Origin: SFWF01 sp045539925
GTDB lineage: Bacteria > Bacillota > Clostridia > Oscillospirales > Acutalibacteraceae
Reading direction: 5' to 3'
Assembly: GCA_045539925.1 (NCBI GenBank)
Contig: JAZQGH010000083.1
Span: 1 to 64,000 of the forward strand
Length of the DNA stretch: 64,000 bases
Part shown: positions 14,108-23,102 of the stretch, one piece after another
Layout: every line of letters starts with the position of its first letter
Numbering within the stretch: the first letter of the stretch is position 1
Translations under genes and position numbers: made by a program
The notes under the pieces: model-generated
The model's database searches: none
Seen by the model: only the letters and a program-made list of their open reading frames with translations
Told to the model about the DNA's origin: nothing

Positions 14108-16510
14108 TTATTTGAGTGAGGTAAGTCCCCAGATGTCGCGGGCATAATCGGCAATAGAACGGTCGGCTGCAAAGATGCCCGAAGCGGCAATGTTATTTAA
14201 GGACATTGCGTTCCACTTATCTCTGTCACTGTAAAGTGCATCAATTTTATCGTGAGCCGCACAGTAATCTGTAAAGTCGGCAGCAGCCATATAGAAGTCA
14301 AGTCCCGAGAGGGTGCGATGTACATTGTCGAAGGAAACTCCGTCAATGCCCTTTGCAATAAAGTCGAAGCAGGCCTTAAGATCGGGATTGTTGGCAATGT
14401 AGGGAGCAGGACTGTAGCCGCGCTTTCTCAGTGCCATAACTTCGGGTGTATGCATACCGAAGATAACGATGTTGTCGTCGCCTACAGCCTCGTGAATTTC
14501 AACATTAGCTCCGTCTTCTGTACCGAGGGTAATAGCACCGTTCATCATAAACTTCATATTACCCGTACCGCTGGCTTCGGTAGAAGCAAGGGAGATCTGT
14601 TCACTTACCTCTGCAGCGGGAATCATAAGCTCAGCCATAGTAACCCTGTAATCCTCAAGGAAGAAGACCTTAAGCTTATCCTTGCAGGCAGGGTCGTTGT
14701 CGATAACCTTGGAAAGTGTGGAAATCATCTGGATAATCTGCTTTGCAAGTAAATATCCGGGGGCAGCCTTTGCACCGAAGATGTAGGTTTTGGGAACAAA
14801 GGGTGCGTTGGGATTTTCTTTAATAAAGAGGTAATCCTTTATAATGTGCAAAGCGTTCAGATGCTGACGCTTATATTCGTGCAGACGCTTAACCTGCATA
14901 TCAAAGATAGAATTGGGATTTAAAACAACCCCTGTCTGCTCCTTAACATATTTTGCAAAACGCTCTTTGTTTGAAAGCTTGATTTTCTCAAGGCGGTCAA
15001 GAACTGCCTTGTCGGAAACGTATGCTTTAAGCTTAGAGAGTTCAGAAGCATCCATAATAAATCCGTCACCGATAAGCTCGGTAATAAGGGAAGAAAGCTC
15101 AGGGTTAGACTGGCAAAGCCATCTTCTGTGGGCAATACCGTTGGTAACATTGGTGAACTTTTCAGGGGTAACTCTGTAATAATCGCTGAAAAGGCTATCC
15201 TTTAAAATATCACTGTGAAGACGGGAAACTCCGTTTACGTGATGTCCTGCAATAACGCTGAGATTAGCCATCTTAACCACTCCGCCCGAGATAACAGCGG
15301 TGCGTTCAACTACAGCGGCATCCCCTGTGCGCTCATACATTTCGTAGCGGAAACGGTTGTCTATCTCTTTGACTATCTGATAAATTCTGGGGAGTCTGGT
15401 TCTGAAGAGGTCTTCATTCCAGCACTCTAACGCCTCCTGCATAACGGTGTGATTGGTGTATGCAACAGTCTTTGTAACGATACCCCAAGCCTTTTCCCAT
15501 TCATAACCGCATTCGTCCAAAAGGAAACGCATAAGCTCAGGAATAGAAAGGGCAGGATGGGTGTCGTTTATGTGAATAGCAACCTTTTCACCAAGGTTTT
15601 CAAGGGTGTTGTACTGATTTAAGTGGCGGCGGAGAATATCCTGAATAGAAGCAGATACAAGGAAATACTGCTGACGCAGACGGAGACTCTTACCCTCGAA
15701 GTGATTGTCTTCAGGATAAAGCACCTTGCTTATTGCCTCACTCTGTGCCTGCTGCTCCATAGCTCCTACATAGTCTCCGCGGTTGAATGCCGACATATTG
15801 AATTCGGGTGCCTTTGCGCTCCACAGGCGAAGGGCATTTACCGTCTTACCGTCTTTACCTGCAACCATAAGGTCATAGGGAATAGCCTTAACAACACTGT
15901 AATCGCGGTGCTCAATGTGATGGAACTTACCGTCCCAGCTTTCGTCTATCCAGCCGTCGAAATGAACCTCACATTCGCCCGAAGGTCTGTGCTCAAGCCA
16001 GACCTCACCGCCGGGGAGCCAGTTGTCGGGAAGCTCGGTCTGCCAGCCTTCAACAAGCTTTTGGCGGAAGATACCAAAATCGTATTTAAGGCAGTAGCCC
16101 ATTGCGGGGTATCCGCCTGAGGAGAGACCGTCTAAGAAGCAGGCGGCAAGGCGTCCGAGACCGCCGTTTCCGAGACCTGCATCAGGCTCAAGCTCATAAA
16201 GAGCATCAAGGTCTACATTAAAGCCCTTAAGTGCCTTCTGCATTTTATCGGTAAGGTCGAGATTATAGAGGTTGTTCTTCAATGAGCGTCCCATAAGAAA
16301 TTCCATACTCATATAGTAAACGGTTTTTGCCTGTTCATCAGCAACCTTTTTCTTAAATGCGGTTCTGCGGTCGCGCATAATATCGATAAGCACGAGAACA
16401 GAAGCCTTATAGAAAAGCTCATCAGATGCGGTGTCGGGGGCAACACCGAAATTGTGGTAAAGCTTTTTTTCGATCTGCTCCTTTAAATATTTTGAGGTGT
16501 ATTCTTTCAT
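14108..16510 (-). CDS. glgP: Glycogen/maltodextrin phosphorylase
   Basis: Releases glucose-1-phosphate from alpha-1,4-glucans with inorganic phosphate. The 800 residues match the family. The pyridoxal-phosphate Lys lies in EASGTGNMKFMMNGA near residue 640; other signatures are YYMSMEFLMGRSL near 66, GLGNGGLGRLAACFLDG near 113 and VKRLHEYKRQ near 525. It has an AAGGAG site about 6 bases before the ATG and a sigma-A promoter at 16567-16595 on the minus strand. It heads a two-gene operon with the GH13 enzyme. Glucose-1-phosphate could enter glycolysis through the hexose phosphomutase at 41307. Confidence 0.97.
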   Translation of the reverse strand: MKEYTSKYLKEQIEKKLYHNFGVAPDTASDELFYKASVLVLIDIMRDRRTAFKKKVADEQAKTVYYMSMEFLMGRSLKNNLYNLDLTDKMQKALKGFNVDLDALYELEPDAGLGNGGLGRLAACFLDGLSSGGYPAMGYCLKYDFGIFRQKLVEGWQTELPDNWLPGGEVWLEHRPSGECEVHFDGWIDESWDGKFHHIEHRDYSVVKAIPYDLMVAGKDGKTVNALRLWSAKAPEFNMSAFNRGDYVGAMEQQAQSEAISKVLYPEDNHFEGKSLRLRQQYFLVSASIQDILRRHLNQYNTLENLGEKVAIHINDTHPALSIPELMRFLLDECGYEWEKAWGIVTKTVAYTNHTVMQEALECWNEDLFRTRLPRIYQIVKEIDNRFRYEMYERTGDAAVVERTAVISGGVVKMANLSVIAGHHVNGVSRLHSDILKDSLFSDYYRVTPEKFTNVTNGIAHRRWLCQSNPELSSLITELIGDGFIMDASELSKLKAYVSDKAVLDRLEKIKLSNKERFAKYVKEQTGVVLNPNSIFDMQVKRLHEYKRQHLNALHIIKDYLFIKENPNAPFVPKTYIFGAKAAPGYLLAKQIIQMISTLSKVIDNDPACKDKLKVFFLEDYRVTMAELMIPAAEVSEQISLASTEASGTGNMKFMMNGAITLGTEDGANVEIHEAVGDDNIVIFGMHTPEVMALRKRGYSPAPYIANNPDLKACFDFIAKGIDGVSFDNVHRTLSGLDFYMAAADFTDYCAAHDKIDALYSDRDKWNAMSLNNIAASGIFAADRSIADYARDIWGLTSLK

Positions 16511-16566
16511 ATATAAATCTCCTTTTTAAGAGCTTTGGATAACATTAGTATATTACCTTATTATAT

Positions 16567-16595
16567 ATAATACTCCAAAAGTCCAAAAAATGCAA
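16567..16595 (-). promoter_or_regulatory. Sigma-A promoter of the glgP operon
   Basis: Minus-strand TTGCAT (16595-16590), 17-bp spacer, TATTAT (16572-16567). It lies about 60 bases before the glgP start. The rest of 16596-16698 is AT-rich with no gene seen. Confidence 0.5.
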
Positions 16596-16698
16596 TATCC
16601 TAATAATACAAATTTACGCGAAAAATTGTATGTTTTGCACAAAAACTGAAGAAAAGGGGAGCGGTAATTCGCTAAAATAGGTAAAAATATACAAAATA

Positions 16699-16727
16699 AA
16701 AGCCCCGCTATGTACTAACGGGGCTTT
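16699..16727 (-). terminator. Terminator of the 55-residue membrane protein gene
   Basis: AAAGCCCCG (16699-16707) pairs with CGGGGCTTT (16719-16727); on the minus strand the stem is followed by TTTTATTTT. Confidence 0.75.
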
Positions 16728-16738
16728 GAAGATTTTAA

Positions 16739-16906
16739 TTAACCTTCTATTACGGTTTCTTCGGGATCATCGGTTTCACACTCGATATATCCGTCGGGAC
16801 ATTCCTTGCGGTTTAAATAACGGTCTACTAAAACGGCAACGCCTACAGCCATAGTAACTACGGCAACAAGACCTGCAAATATCCAGAGAACATGCTTAGC
16901 TTTCAT
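16739..16906 (-). CDS. Small single-pass membrane protein (55 residues)
   Basis: A short frame with a clear ribosome site (AGGTGG, about 8 bases before the ATG at 16906) and its own terminator at 16699. The protein starts MKAKH, has one membrane helix at about residues 6-27 (VLWIFAGLVAVVTMAVGVAV) and a cytosolic tail rich in acidic residues with two Cys (KECPDGYIECETDDPEET). This resembles the small YtxH-like or membrane-anchored acidic peptides of Firmicutes, but I do not recognise the family. It lies between glgP and the M16 peptidase pair and is transcribed separately. The signals around it make it likely to be real. Confidence 0.65.
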   Translation of the reverse strand: MKAKHVLWIFAGLVAVVTMAVGVAVLVDRYLNRKECPDGYIECETDDPEETVIEG

Positions 16907-17069
16907 AATATAACCACCTTTTAACAGATTGTTTTTTTATTATTATACAATTAAACCCCTGTTATGTCAATATTTTAGAATATTGCTATTTTGTAAATTT
17001 TTTAAAATAGTAGAATTATCGGCAGTTTTATGGTATAATGTTTTCCAGTAAAGTTTTGGAGGTTGCAAC

Positions 17070-18344
17070 TTGGCAATTAAAACATTTGACCTTGCAGAGG
17101 GTGTGCAAGGATTTTATATCGAAAATAAGCGATTTAATACCACACTCCTGACCTATAATTTTTATCTACCCTTAAGTGCCGAGGATATGGCGGTAAACTC
17201 ATTTCTGCCATACCTTCTTACAAGCTGCTGCAGTCAGTACCGCGATTATATAGAGCTTAATATCGGTCTTTTAGAGCTGTACGGTGCAGACCTTTCCTGC
17301 TCTGCAACAAAATGCGGAGACTGTTTTCACATAAAAATAGGCATCAGCGTAATAAATGACGAGCTTTCCTTTGACGGCACAAGTCCTGTTTCTGCCGCGG
17401 CAGAGCTTCTGTGCGGAATGATTTTTGCCCCCGCTCTGACCGATGGAAAATTCTCTCTTTCAGACATCGAGCGGGAAAAGAATAAAACGATAGAGCGTAT
17501 TGAGGGCGAAATCAATAATAAACGCGCCTTCACCCGCACTAGACTTATGGCTGAAATGTTCGGAAACGACCCCTACGGTAAATTCAGCTACGGTACGGTC
17601 GAAGAGGTAAAGGCAATCGATTCCGATAAGCTTTATTCCGCGTGGAGGAATATGCTTGAAACCGCCTTTGTCAGAATAAATGTTGTGGGAAAGGAATATC
17701 CCGAAGCGGTATTTTCTTCTGCTAAAAAGCTCTTTGGAGAGGTTTGCCGCCACGATATAACCGACACCACACGCTTTATTCCTCTTGCTGAGGCAACTAA
17801 AGTGAATGATGTTACCGAGCACTTTGATGTTACTCAGGGTAAGCTTGCAATGGGCTTCACCTCCGAGCTTCACGGCTCCTTGGAGGAGTCGGCGGCACTT
17901 ACCCTGTGTGCCGATATTTTCGGCGGAGGGCCCTATTCAAAGCTTTTCGAAAATGTCCGCGAAAAGCAGTCCCTTTGTTATTATTGCTCTGCGGCTGCAA
18001 GACGCAGCAAGGGCTTTTTGTTAGTCGATTCGGGAATAGAGGAGAAAAATGCCGACAAGGTGGTAGCCTCTGTGCTCAGTGAGCTTGAGGACATCAAAAA
18101 CGGCAACTTTGAGGATAGCGTTATCCAAGCATCCAAAAAAGCAATAGTCGATTCGCTTTTAGGCTATTACGATAATTCTGCCGCCATAGACACTTGGTAC
18201 AGCCGCGAGGTAAACGAGCTTCATTCTCCCGAAGAGGCGGTTAGTATAATAAAAGCAATAACCAAAGAAGATATTATAAATGCGGCAAAGGGCGTAAAAC
18301 TCCATACCGTCTACCGTCTTCTTCCAAAAGGGGGTAAAAACTAA
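17070..18344 (+). CDS. M16-family peptidase homologue, YmfF type (inactive subunit)
   Basis: 424-residue member of the pitrilysin (M16) family resembling B. subtilis YmfF/AlbE. It lacks the HxxEH zinc motif at the N-terminus and so is probably the non-catalytic partner of the next gene. The C-terminal half has the typical FGGGPYSKLFENVREKQSLCYY block near residue 284, which binds substrate in M16 proteins. The start is TTG 17070 with GGAGG 7 bases upstream. A TATAAT at 17034 marks a probable promoter with a poor -35. Its stop overlaps the start of the ymfH-like gene by one base, so the two are translationally coupled. Confidence 0.82.
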   Translation: MAIKTFDLAEGVQGFYIENKRFNTTLLTYNFYLPLSAEDMAVNSFLPYLLTSCCSQYRDYIELNIGLLELYGADLSCSATKCGDCFHIKIGISVINDELSFDGTSPVSAAAELLCGMIFAPALTDGKFSLSDIEREKNKTIERIEGEINNKRAFTRTRLMAEMFGNDPYGKFSYGTVEEVKAIDSDKLYSAWRNMLETAFVRINVVGKEYPEAVFSSAKKLFGEVCRHDITDTTRFIPLAEATKVNDVTEHFDVTQGKLAMGFTSELHGSLEESAALTLCADIFGGGPYSKLFENVREKQSLCYYCSAAARRSKGFLLVDSGIEEKNADKVVASVLSELEDIKNGNFEDSVIQASKKAIVDSLLGYYDNSAAIDTWYSREVNELHSPEEAVSIIKAITKEDIINAAKGVKLHTVYRLLPKGGKN

Positions 18345-19618
18345 TGAAAAAAACGGTTTTAAAAAATCCTCTTTTAGGTGAATATACCTTAGCAGTCCTC
18401 GATAACGGTCTTTCGGTCTATATAATGGAAAAAATAGGCTTTAATTCCTGCTTTGCCACCTTTGGAACAAGATACGGCTCGGTACACACCCGTTTTTCCC
18501 GAAACGGCGGTGAAGAGATAGAGGTTCCCGCAGGAATAGCCCACTTTTTAGAGCATAAGCTGTTTGAAAGCGAGGACGGAGATGCCTTTTCTCGTTTTGC
18601 TAGGACTGGTGCCTACTGCAATGCCTATACCTCCTTCGATAAAACCTGTTACATCTTCTCCTGCACAGGCAGCTTCAGTGAAAATCTTGATATTCTGCTG
18701 GATTTTGTTCAGTCTCCCTACTTTACCGCCGAAACGGTAAAAAAGGAGCAGGGAATAATCGGTCAGGAAATAAAGATGTATGAGGACAACCCAGGTTGGA
18801 GAGTTTTCTTTAATATGCTTGGCGCAATGTACGAAAACCATCCTGTGAAAATCGATATTGCAGGTACGGTAGATTCTATCGCGCAAATCGACGATAAGCT
18901 CCTTTACGAGTGTTATAATACCTTTTACAATCCCTCGAATATGTTCATCTGTATCGCAGGTAATATAAAAACAGATGAGGTGCTGGAAAAAATAGAAAAG
19001 GGTATGAAGTCTACAGAGCGCGTTACGGTTAAAATAGCCGATTTTTGCGAGACACCAAGGGTATCGTCCCACTATGTTGAGCAGGCTTTAGAGGTATCAA
19101 AGCCCCTTTTCTGCCTCGGCTTTAAGGATGCTGTTAAAAACGGTAATCCCACTGTAAAGGAAAGAATAATTGCAGGTATCACGCTGGAGCTTTTATGCGG
19201 CGACTGTTCGGAGCTTTACAGAAGCCTTGTTGATAAAAAGCTTATCGGCGAAGAGTTCTCATCAGAGCATTTTCAGGGACAGGGCTATTCAGCATTTGTC
19301 ATTGAGGGCGAGACCGACCAACCCGAAACCGTTGCCGACGAGATAAAGAAGGAGATTAAACGGCTTATAGAGTGCGGAATCGATGAAAAGCTTCTCTCGG
19401 CGGTTAAAAAAGCGGCATTCGGAGATGCGGTAAAGCGTTTTGACAATACCGACCATATCGTTACCGATATGATAGATTGTGCCGTTTCGGGCGGAGAGCT
19501 TTTCGACACGGTGGATATACTTAAAACTATAACACATGAGGATATAATAGAGTGTCTTAAGAAAATGAAGGAAGAATCCTCTGTGCTGTCGGTAATAGTT
19601 CCTAAGAACAAAAAATAA
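18344..19618 (+). CDS. M16-family zinc peptidase, YmfH type
   Basis: Zinc-dependent endopeptidase of 424 residues. The inverted zinc motif is visible as His67, Glu70 and His71 in GIAHFLEHKLFES, and a further Glu about 76 residues later (KKEQGIIGQEI) completes the site. It pairs with the HxxEH-lacking protein encoded just upstream, like mitochondrial processing peptidase and bacterial YmfF/YmfH pairs. Its ATG overlaps the upstream stop (TAATG). Relatives take part in peptide maturation or turnover; AlbE/AlbF process the bacteriocin subtilosin, but no bacteriocin gene is visible here, so a housekeeping role is more likely. Confidence 0.88.
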   Translation: MKKTVLKNPLLGEYTLAVLDNGLSVYIMEKIGFNSCFATFGTRYGSVHTRFSRNGGEEIEVPAGIAHFLEHKLFESEDGDAFSRFARTGAYCNAYTSFDKTCYIFSCTGSFSENLDILLDFVQSPYFTAETVKKEQGIIGQEIKMYEDNPGWRVFFNMLGAMYENHPVKIDIAGTVDSIAQIDDKLLYECYNTFYNPSNMFICIAGNIKTDEVLEKIEKGMKSTERVTVKIADFCETPRVSSHYVEQALEVSKPLFCLGFKDAVKNGNPTVKERIIAGITLELLCGDCSELYRSLVDKKLIGEEFSSEHFQGQGYSAFVIEGETDQPETVADEIKKEIKRLIECGIDEKLLSAVKKAAFGDAVKRFDNTDHIVTDMIDCAVSGGELFDTVDILKTITHEDIIECLKKMKEESSVLSVIVPKNKK

Positions 19619-19629
19619 GGAGAACGTAT

Positions 19630-20601
19630 ATGTATAATGTAACGATTTTCGGATTGGAAATGGTGGTAGACCCCATTGCCTTCAAGCTGCCTATAGGAGC
19701 AAACGGCTGGACTATTTATTGGTACGGCATCATCATTGCCTTAGGCTTTATCCTTGCCGTTATCTACGGATATTGGCGCGCACCCAAAATGGGAATTAAC
19801 GTAGACCGTATGCTCGATGTTGTACTTGTTGCAACTCCCTGTGCAATTCTCGGTGCCCGTACATATTATGTGCTGTTCGACCCCAATGGCGGTGTGGAAA
19901 GCGTGTCAGAGTTTTTCGGCTTCGGCGGCTCGGGAATTTCGGGACTTGCTATCTACGGCGGAGTAATAGGAGCTGTAGTAGCAGGTGTTATAATGGCAAA
20001 GATACGCAAGGTAAATATTCTCGACCTTCTCGATCTTGCTTCGGTTTCTTTCCTTATAGGACAGGGTGTAGGCAGATGGGGAAACTTTTTCAATCAGGAG
20101 GCCTTTGGCGGACCTACAGGCAGCAGCTTCTGGGGAATGACCAGTGAAAATGTTGTAAAGGAATTCCGTCTTGAGGGCTTTGACCCAACAGCCCTTGCCC
20201 ATCCCTGCTTTCTTTACGAATCTATATGGTGTATCGGCGGTGCAGTGCTTCTGCACTTCATCAGTCAGAAACGCCGTTTCTCGGGAGAGACCGCGCTTAT
20301 GTACTGTGTGTGGTACGGCTTTGGCAGAACTATAATCGAAACTATGCGTACCGACAGCCTTATGATTGGAAACGCAAAGGTTTCCTTCCTGCTGTCATTA
20401 CTACTCTGCCTCGGCGCACTTATAACCCTCTTTGTTATTTACAAGAAAAAACGCATCGCTGTTACAGATACTACCTATGAGTCTATGTTTAAGGACGAGT
20501 TGGCACTGGAGAACATCAGCGAAGAGGATGAGGAATCTGCAGAGGAAACACCCTCAGAAGCTTCTGAGGAAGAAACTGCCGAAAATGAGGAGGAAGAGTA
20601 A
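19630..20601 (+). CDS. lgt: Prolipoprotein diacylglyceryl transferase
   Basis: Membrane enzyme that transfers diacylglycerol from phosphatidylglycerol to the lipobox Cys of prolipoproteins. The protein has 323 residues with about seven membrane segments. Signatures: ILGARTYYVLFD near residue 75, GLAIYGGVIGA near 101 and the Lgt block GQGVGRWGNFFNQEAFGGPT near 145. The last 50 residues form an unusual strongly acidic tail (repeated Glu, Ser and Ala) beyond the last helix, absent from the core family. It follows the M16 pair by 11 bases with AAGGAG and overlaps folD by one base. Its substrates would include the lipoprotein encoded at 820. Confidence 0.95.
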   Translation: MYNVTIFGLEMVVDPIAFKLPIGANGWTIYWYGIIIALGFILAVIYGYWRAPKMGINVDRMLDVVLVATPCAILGARTYYVLFDPNGGVESVSEFFGFGGSGISGLAIYGGVIGAVVAGVIMAKIRKVNILDLLDLASVSFLIGQGVGRWGNFFNQEAFGGPTGSSFWGMTSENVVKEFRLEGFDPTALAHPCFLYESIWCIGGAVLLHFISQKRRFSGETALMYCVWYGFGRTIIETMRTDSLMIGNAKVSFLLSLLLCLGALITLFVIYKKKRIAVTDTTYESMFKDELALENISEEDEESAEETPSEASEEETAENEEEE

Positions 20602-21452
20602 TGGCTAAGCTTATTGACGGAAAGGTAATTTCCGCAGCAGTAAAGGACGAGGTGGCAAAAGAGGTAGCTGAGCTAAAGTCCAAGGGAATAACCCCTGGTC
20701 TTGCCGTTATCATAGTAGGCGAAGACCCCGCCTCCAAGGTTTATGTTGCCAACAAGGAAAAAGCCTGCGAACAGCTTGGTATGGCATCCTTTAAATATGC
20801 CCTGCCTGAAAATACTACCGAGGCAGAGCTTTTAGAACTTGTAAACAAACTTAATAAAGACCCTAAGGTGCACGGAATACTCTGTCAGCTGCCCTTACCC
20901 CATCACCTTAATGAGGAGCTTATTATAAACACCATAATTCCCGAAAAGGATGTAGACGCCTTCCACCCTCAGAACGTGGGCAAAATAATGATAGGTAATT
21001 ACGATTTTCTTCCCTGCACTCCTGCAGGGGTTATGGAAATGCTGAAATACGAAAATATTGATATAACGGGTAAAGAATGTGTGGTTATCGGCAGATCAAA
21101 CATAGTAGGAAAGCCGATGTCGATGCTTCTTCTCCATAAAAACGGAACGGTGACCGTCTGCCACTCTAAAACGGCAAACCTTAAAGAGGTCTGCCGCCGC
21201 GCAGATATTCTTGTTGCCGCTGTCGGCAGAGCAAACTTTGTAACAGCCGATATGGTAAAAGAGGGTGCGGTAGTTATCGATGTAGGCATAAACCGTCTGG
21301 AAAACGGAAAGCTCTGCGGTGACGTTAACTTTGCCGAGGTAGAGCCTAAAGCCTCTTATATCACCCCCGTCCCCGGCGGAGTAGGTCCTATGACCATTGC
21401 AACCCTTATGAAAAACACCCTTACCGCCTCAAAAAAACAGAACAATATATAA
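20601..21452 (+). CDS. folD: Methylenetetrahydrofolate dehydrogenase/cyclohydrolase
   Basis: Bifunctional enzyme that oxidises 5,10-methylene-THF to methenyl-THF with NADP and hydrolyses it to 10-formyl-THF. The 283 residues fit the family. Conserved blocks are KVYVANKEKACEQLGM near residue 47 with the catalytic Lys, CQLPLPHH near 97, GKECVVIGRSNIVGKPMSM near 154 and the ending TPVPGGVGPMTIATLM. Its ATG overlaps the lgt stop (TAATG). It links to the ZTP-sensing pflB operon through one-carbon metabolism. A terminator follows at once. Confidence 0.96.
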   Translation: MAKLIDGKVISAAVKDEVAKEVAELKSKGITPGLAVIIVGEDPASKVYVANKEKACEQLGMASFKYALPENTTEAELLELVNKLNKDPKVHGILCQLPLPHHLNEELIINTIIPEKDVDAFHPQNVGKIMIGNYDFLPCTPAGVMEMLKYENIDITGKECVVIGRSNIVGKPMSMLLLHKNGTVTVCHSKTANLKEVCRRADILVAAVGRANFVTADMVKEGAVVIDVGINRLENGKLCGDVNFAEVEPKASYITPVPGGVGPMTIATLMKNTLTASKKQNNI

Positions 21453-21479
21453 AAGGAAGGTTTAAAGCCTTCCTTTTTT
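21451..21479 (+). terminator. Terminator of the ymfF-folD operon
   Basis: AAAGGAAGG (21452-21460), 7-base loop, CCTTCCTTT (21468-21476), then T. The stem begins at the folD stop codon. Confidence 0.8.
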
Positions 21480-21605
21480 GCTTGAAAAAATATAAAAAAC
21501 AAAATATAATATAATTTGTTAACGATTAGTTTACATATCTGTTCAATAAAAGCCATAACCTAAGAGTATAATTAAAGAAAAAAACTCTGACAGGAGGAAT
21601 TTTTT

Positions 21606-23054
21606 GTGGACGAAAACAAAATAAACGATAATATGACCTCTCCCGAGGACGACACTCAAAAAAAGGAGAATACGGGATATACCGTAACCCCTGATGGCGG
21701 CTTATTTTGTGATGCACCCGATGACAACAATGAAAGAGATGCATCTCTTTCAGAAAAAAACAGCGCACTGACAGAGGAAAAAAGCAGCTTTGTTTTGTCC
21801 GACTCGGACAAAAAGGAAGAGGATACCGTTTGCCGTGCTCCTTCTGTCACACCCTATGACAGCTATAAAAGCTACAGCAGCTGCGAACCAAAGCCAAAAA
21901 AACAAAGCAAGGGTGTTTCGGTTGCGGTGGTAATACTTGCTATAGTTCTTTCGGCAATTATTGGTGCTACGGGCGGAATTTTCGGAATGCTTGCAATACA
22001 GCAGGTGACAGATAATACAGGCAGCGGCTTTACTGAAAATTCTCAGGCAACAGGTGACGGAAACAGCGTAAACATCAATGTGGAAGAGGTCACGGCAACT
22101 GTAGGTGAGGCAGTCGCAGCTAAGGTCACACCCAGTGTTGTTGGTATCCGCACTACCATATCGGTCACCAGCTTCTTCGGCGGTACTCAGGAGGCAACAG
22201 GCGAAGGCTCGGGCGTTATCTATACCTCCGACGGATATATCATCACAAACTATCACGTTATCGGTGACGCAATAGAATACGGACAGCAGGACTCTGCAAT
22301 TCAGGTGTTTTTAAGCACCGATACCGAAAAGGGCTATGACGCTACAGTTGTAGGTTATAACATCTCCAACGACTTAGCCGTAGTAAAGATAAACGGCAAA
22401 AATCTTCCCGCTATCGAATGGGCAGATTCTTCAGAGCTTAAGGTGGGTCAGCAGGTAATGGCAGTGGGCAACCCGGGAGGTCTTGAGTTTATGGGCTCTG
22501 CAACCTGGGGTATCGTCAGCGGACTTAACCGCATCGTGTCAGGCTCTTCGGATGGTTCTGAAACACAACTCATTCAGACCGATGCCGCAATAAATCCGGG
22601 CAACTCGGGCGGGGCGCTTGTAAACATTAAGGGTCGGCTTGTGGGAATAAATTCAAGTAAGCTTGTAAGTGAAAGTGTTGAGGGTATGGGCTTTGCAATC
22701 CCCTCAAATACAGTTAAGGATATTTGTGATAAGATAATTGCCAAGGAATACGACCCTGATCCCTATCTCGGTATTACTATAAGCGAACGCTATGACCCCG
22801 ATACCTTAAAGCGTTACGGTTATCCTGCAGGTGCGGTTATATACAGGGTAGATAATGGTGGACCTGCAGATGAGGCAGGGCTTCGTCAGGGCGATATAAT
22901 CACTAAGTTTAACGGTAAGGACATTACCCACTATAACAAGTTATCACAGTATCTGTCAGAGTGTAAAATTGGTACTGAGGTGGAGATATCCATTTACCGA
23001 AACGGTAGAACCTTAAACGGAAAGATAAAGATAGGCTCCAACAATTCACAATAA
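21606..23054 (+). CDS. HtrA/DegP-like membrane-anchored serine protease with PDZ domain
   Basis: Quality-control serine protease of 482 residues. It has a long Ser-, Asp- and Lys-rich cytosolic N-terminus (about residues 1-98), one membrane helix (about 99-122, VAVVILAIVLSAIIGATGGI), a trypsin-like domain outside the membrane and a C-terminal PDZ domain (from about 390). The catalytic triad is visible: His in TNYHVIGD, Asp in SNDLAVVKI and Ser in PGNSGGALVN. The start is GTG 21606 with AGGAGG 8 bases upstream. A TATAAT at 21567 suggests its own promoter, with only a weak -35 (TTCAAT). The terminator at 23059 ends it. Confidence 0.94.
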   Translation: MDENKINDNMTSPEDDTQKKENTGYTVTPDGGLFCDAPDDNNERDASLSEKNSALTEEKSSFVLSDSDKKEEDTVCRAPSVTPYDSYKSYSSCEPKPKKQSKGVSVAVVILAIVLSAIIGATGGIFGMLAIQQVTDNTGSGFTENSQATGDGNSVNINVEEVTATVGEAVAAKVTPSVVGIRTTISVTSFFGGTQEATGEGSGVIYTSDGYIITNYHVIGDAIEYGQQDSAIQVFLSTDTEKGYDATVVGYNISNDLAVVKINGKNLPAIEWADSSELKVGQQVMAVGNPGGLEFMGSATWGIVSGLNRIVSGSSDGSETQLIQTDAAINPGNSGGALVNIKGRLVGINSSKLVSESVEGMGFAIPSNTVKDICDKIIAKEYDPDPYLGITISERYDPDTLKRYGYPAGAVIYRVDNGGPADEAGLRQGDIITKFNGKDITHYNKLSQYLSECKIGTEVEISIYRNGRTLNGKIKIGSNNSQ

Positions 23055-23058
23055 ATTT

Positions 23059-23101
23059 AAAAAGCACTGTCTCACTCAAATTAGTAAGACAGTGCTTTTT
23101 T
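23059..23101. terminator. Bidirectional terminator between htrA and the ZIP gene
   Basis: AAAAAGCACTGTCT (23059-23072) pairs with AGACAGTGCTTTTT (23087-23100); A and T runs on both sides serve both convergent genes. Confidence 0.88.
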
Positions 23102-23102
23102 A

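Noticed and set aside
17011..17039. Promoter for the M16 pair
   Set aside because: The TATAAT at 17034 is good, but the matching -35 (TAGAAT) is too weak to list as a separate feature.
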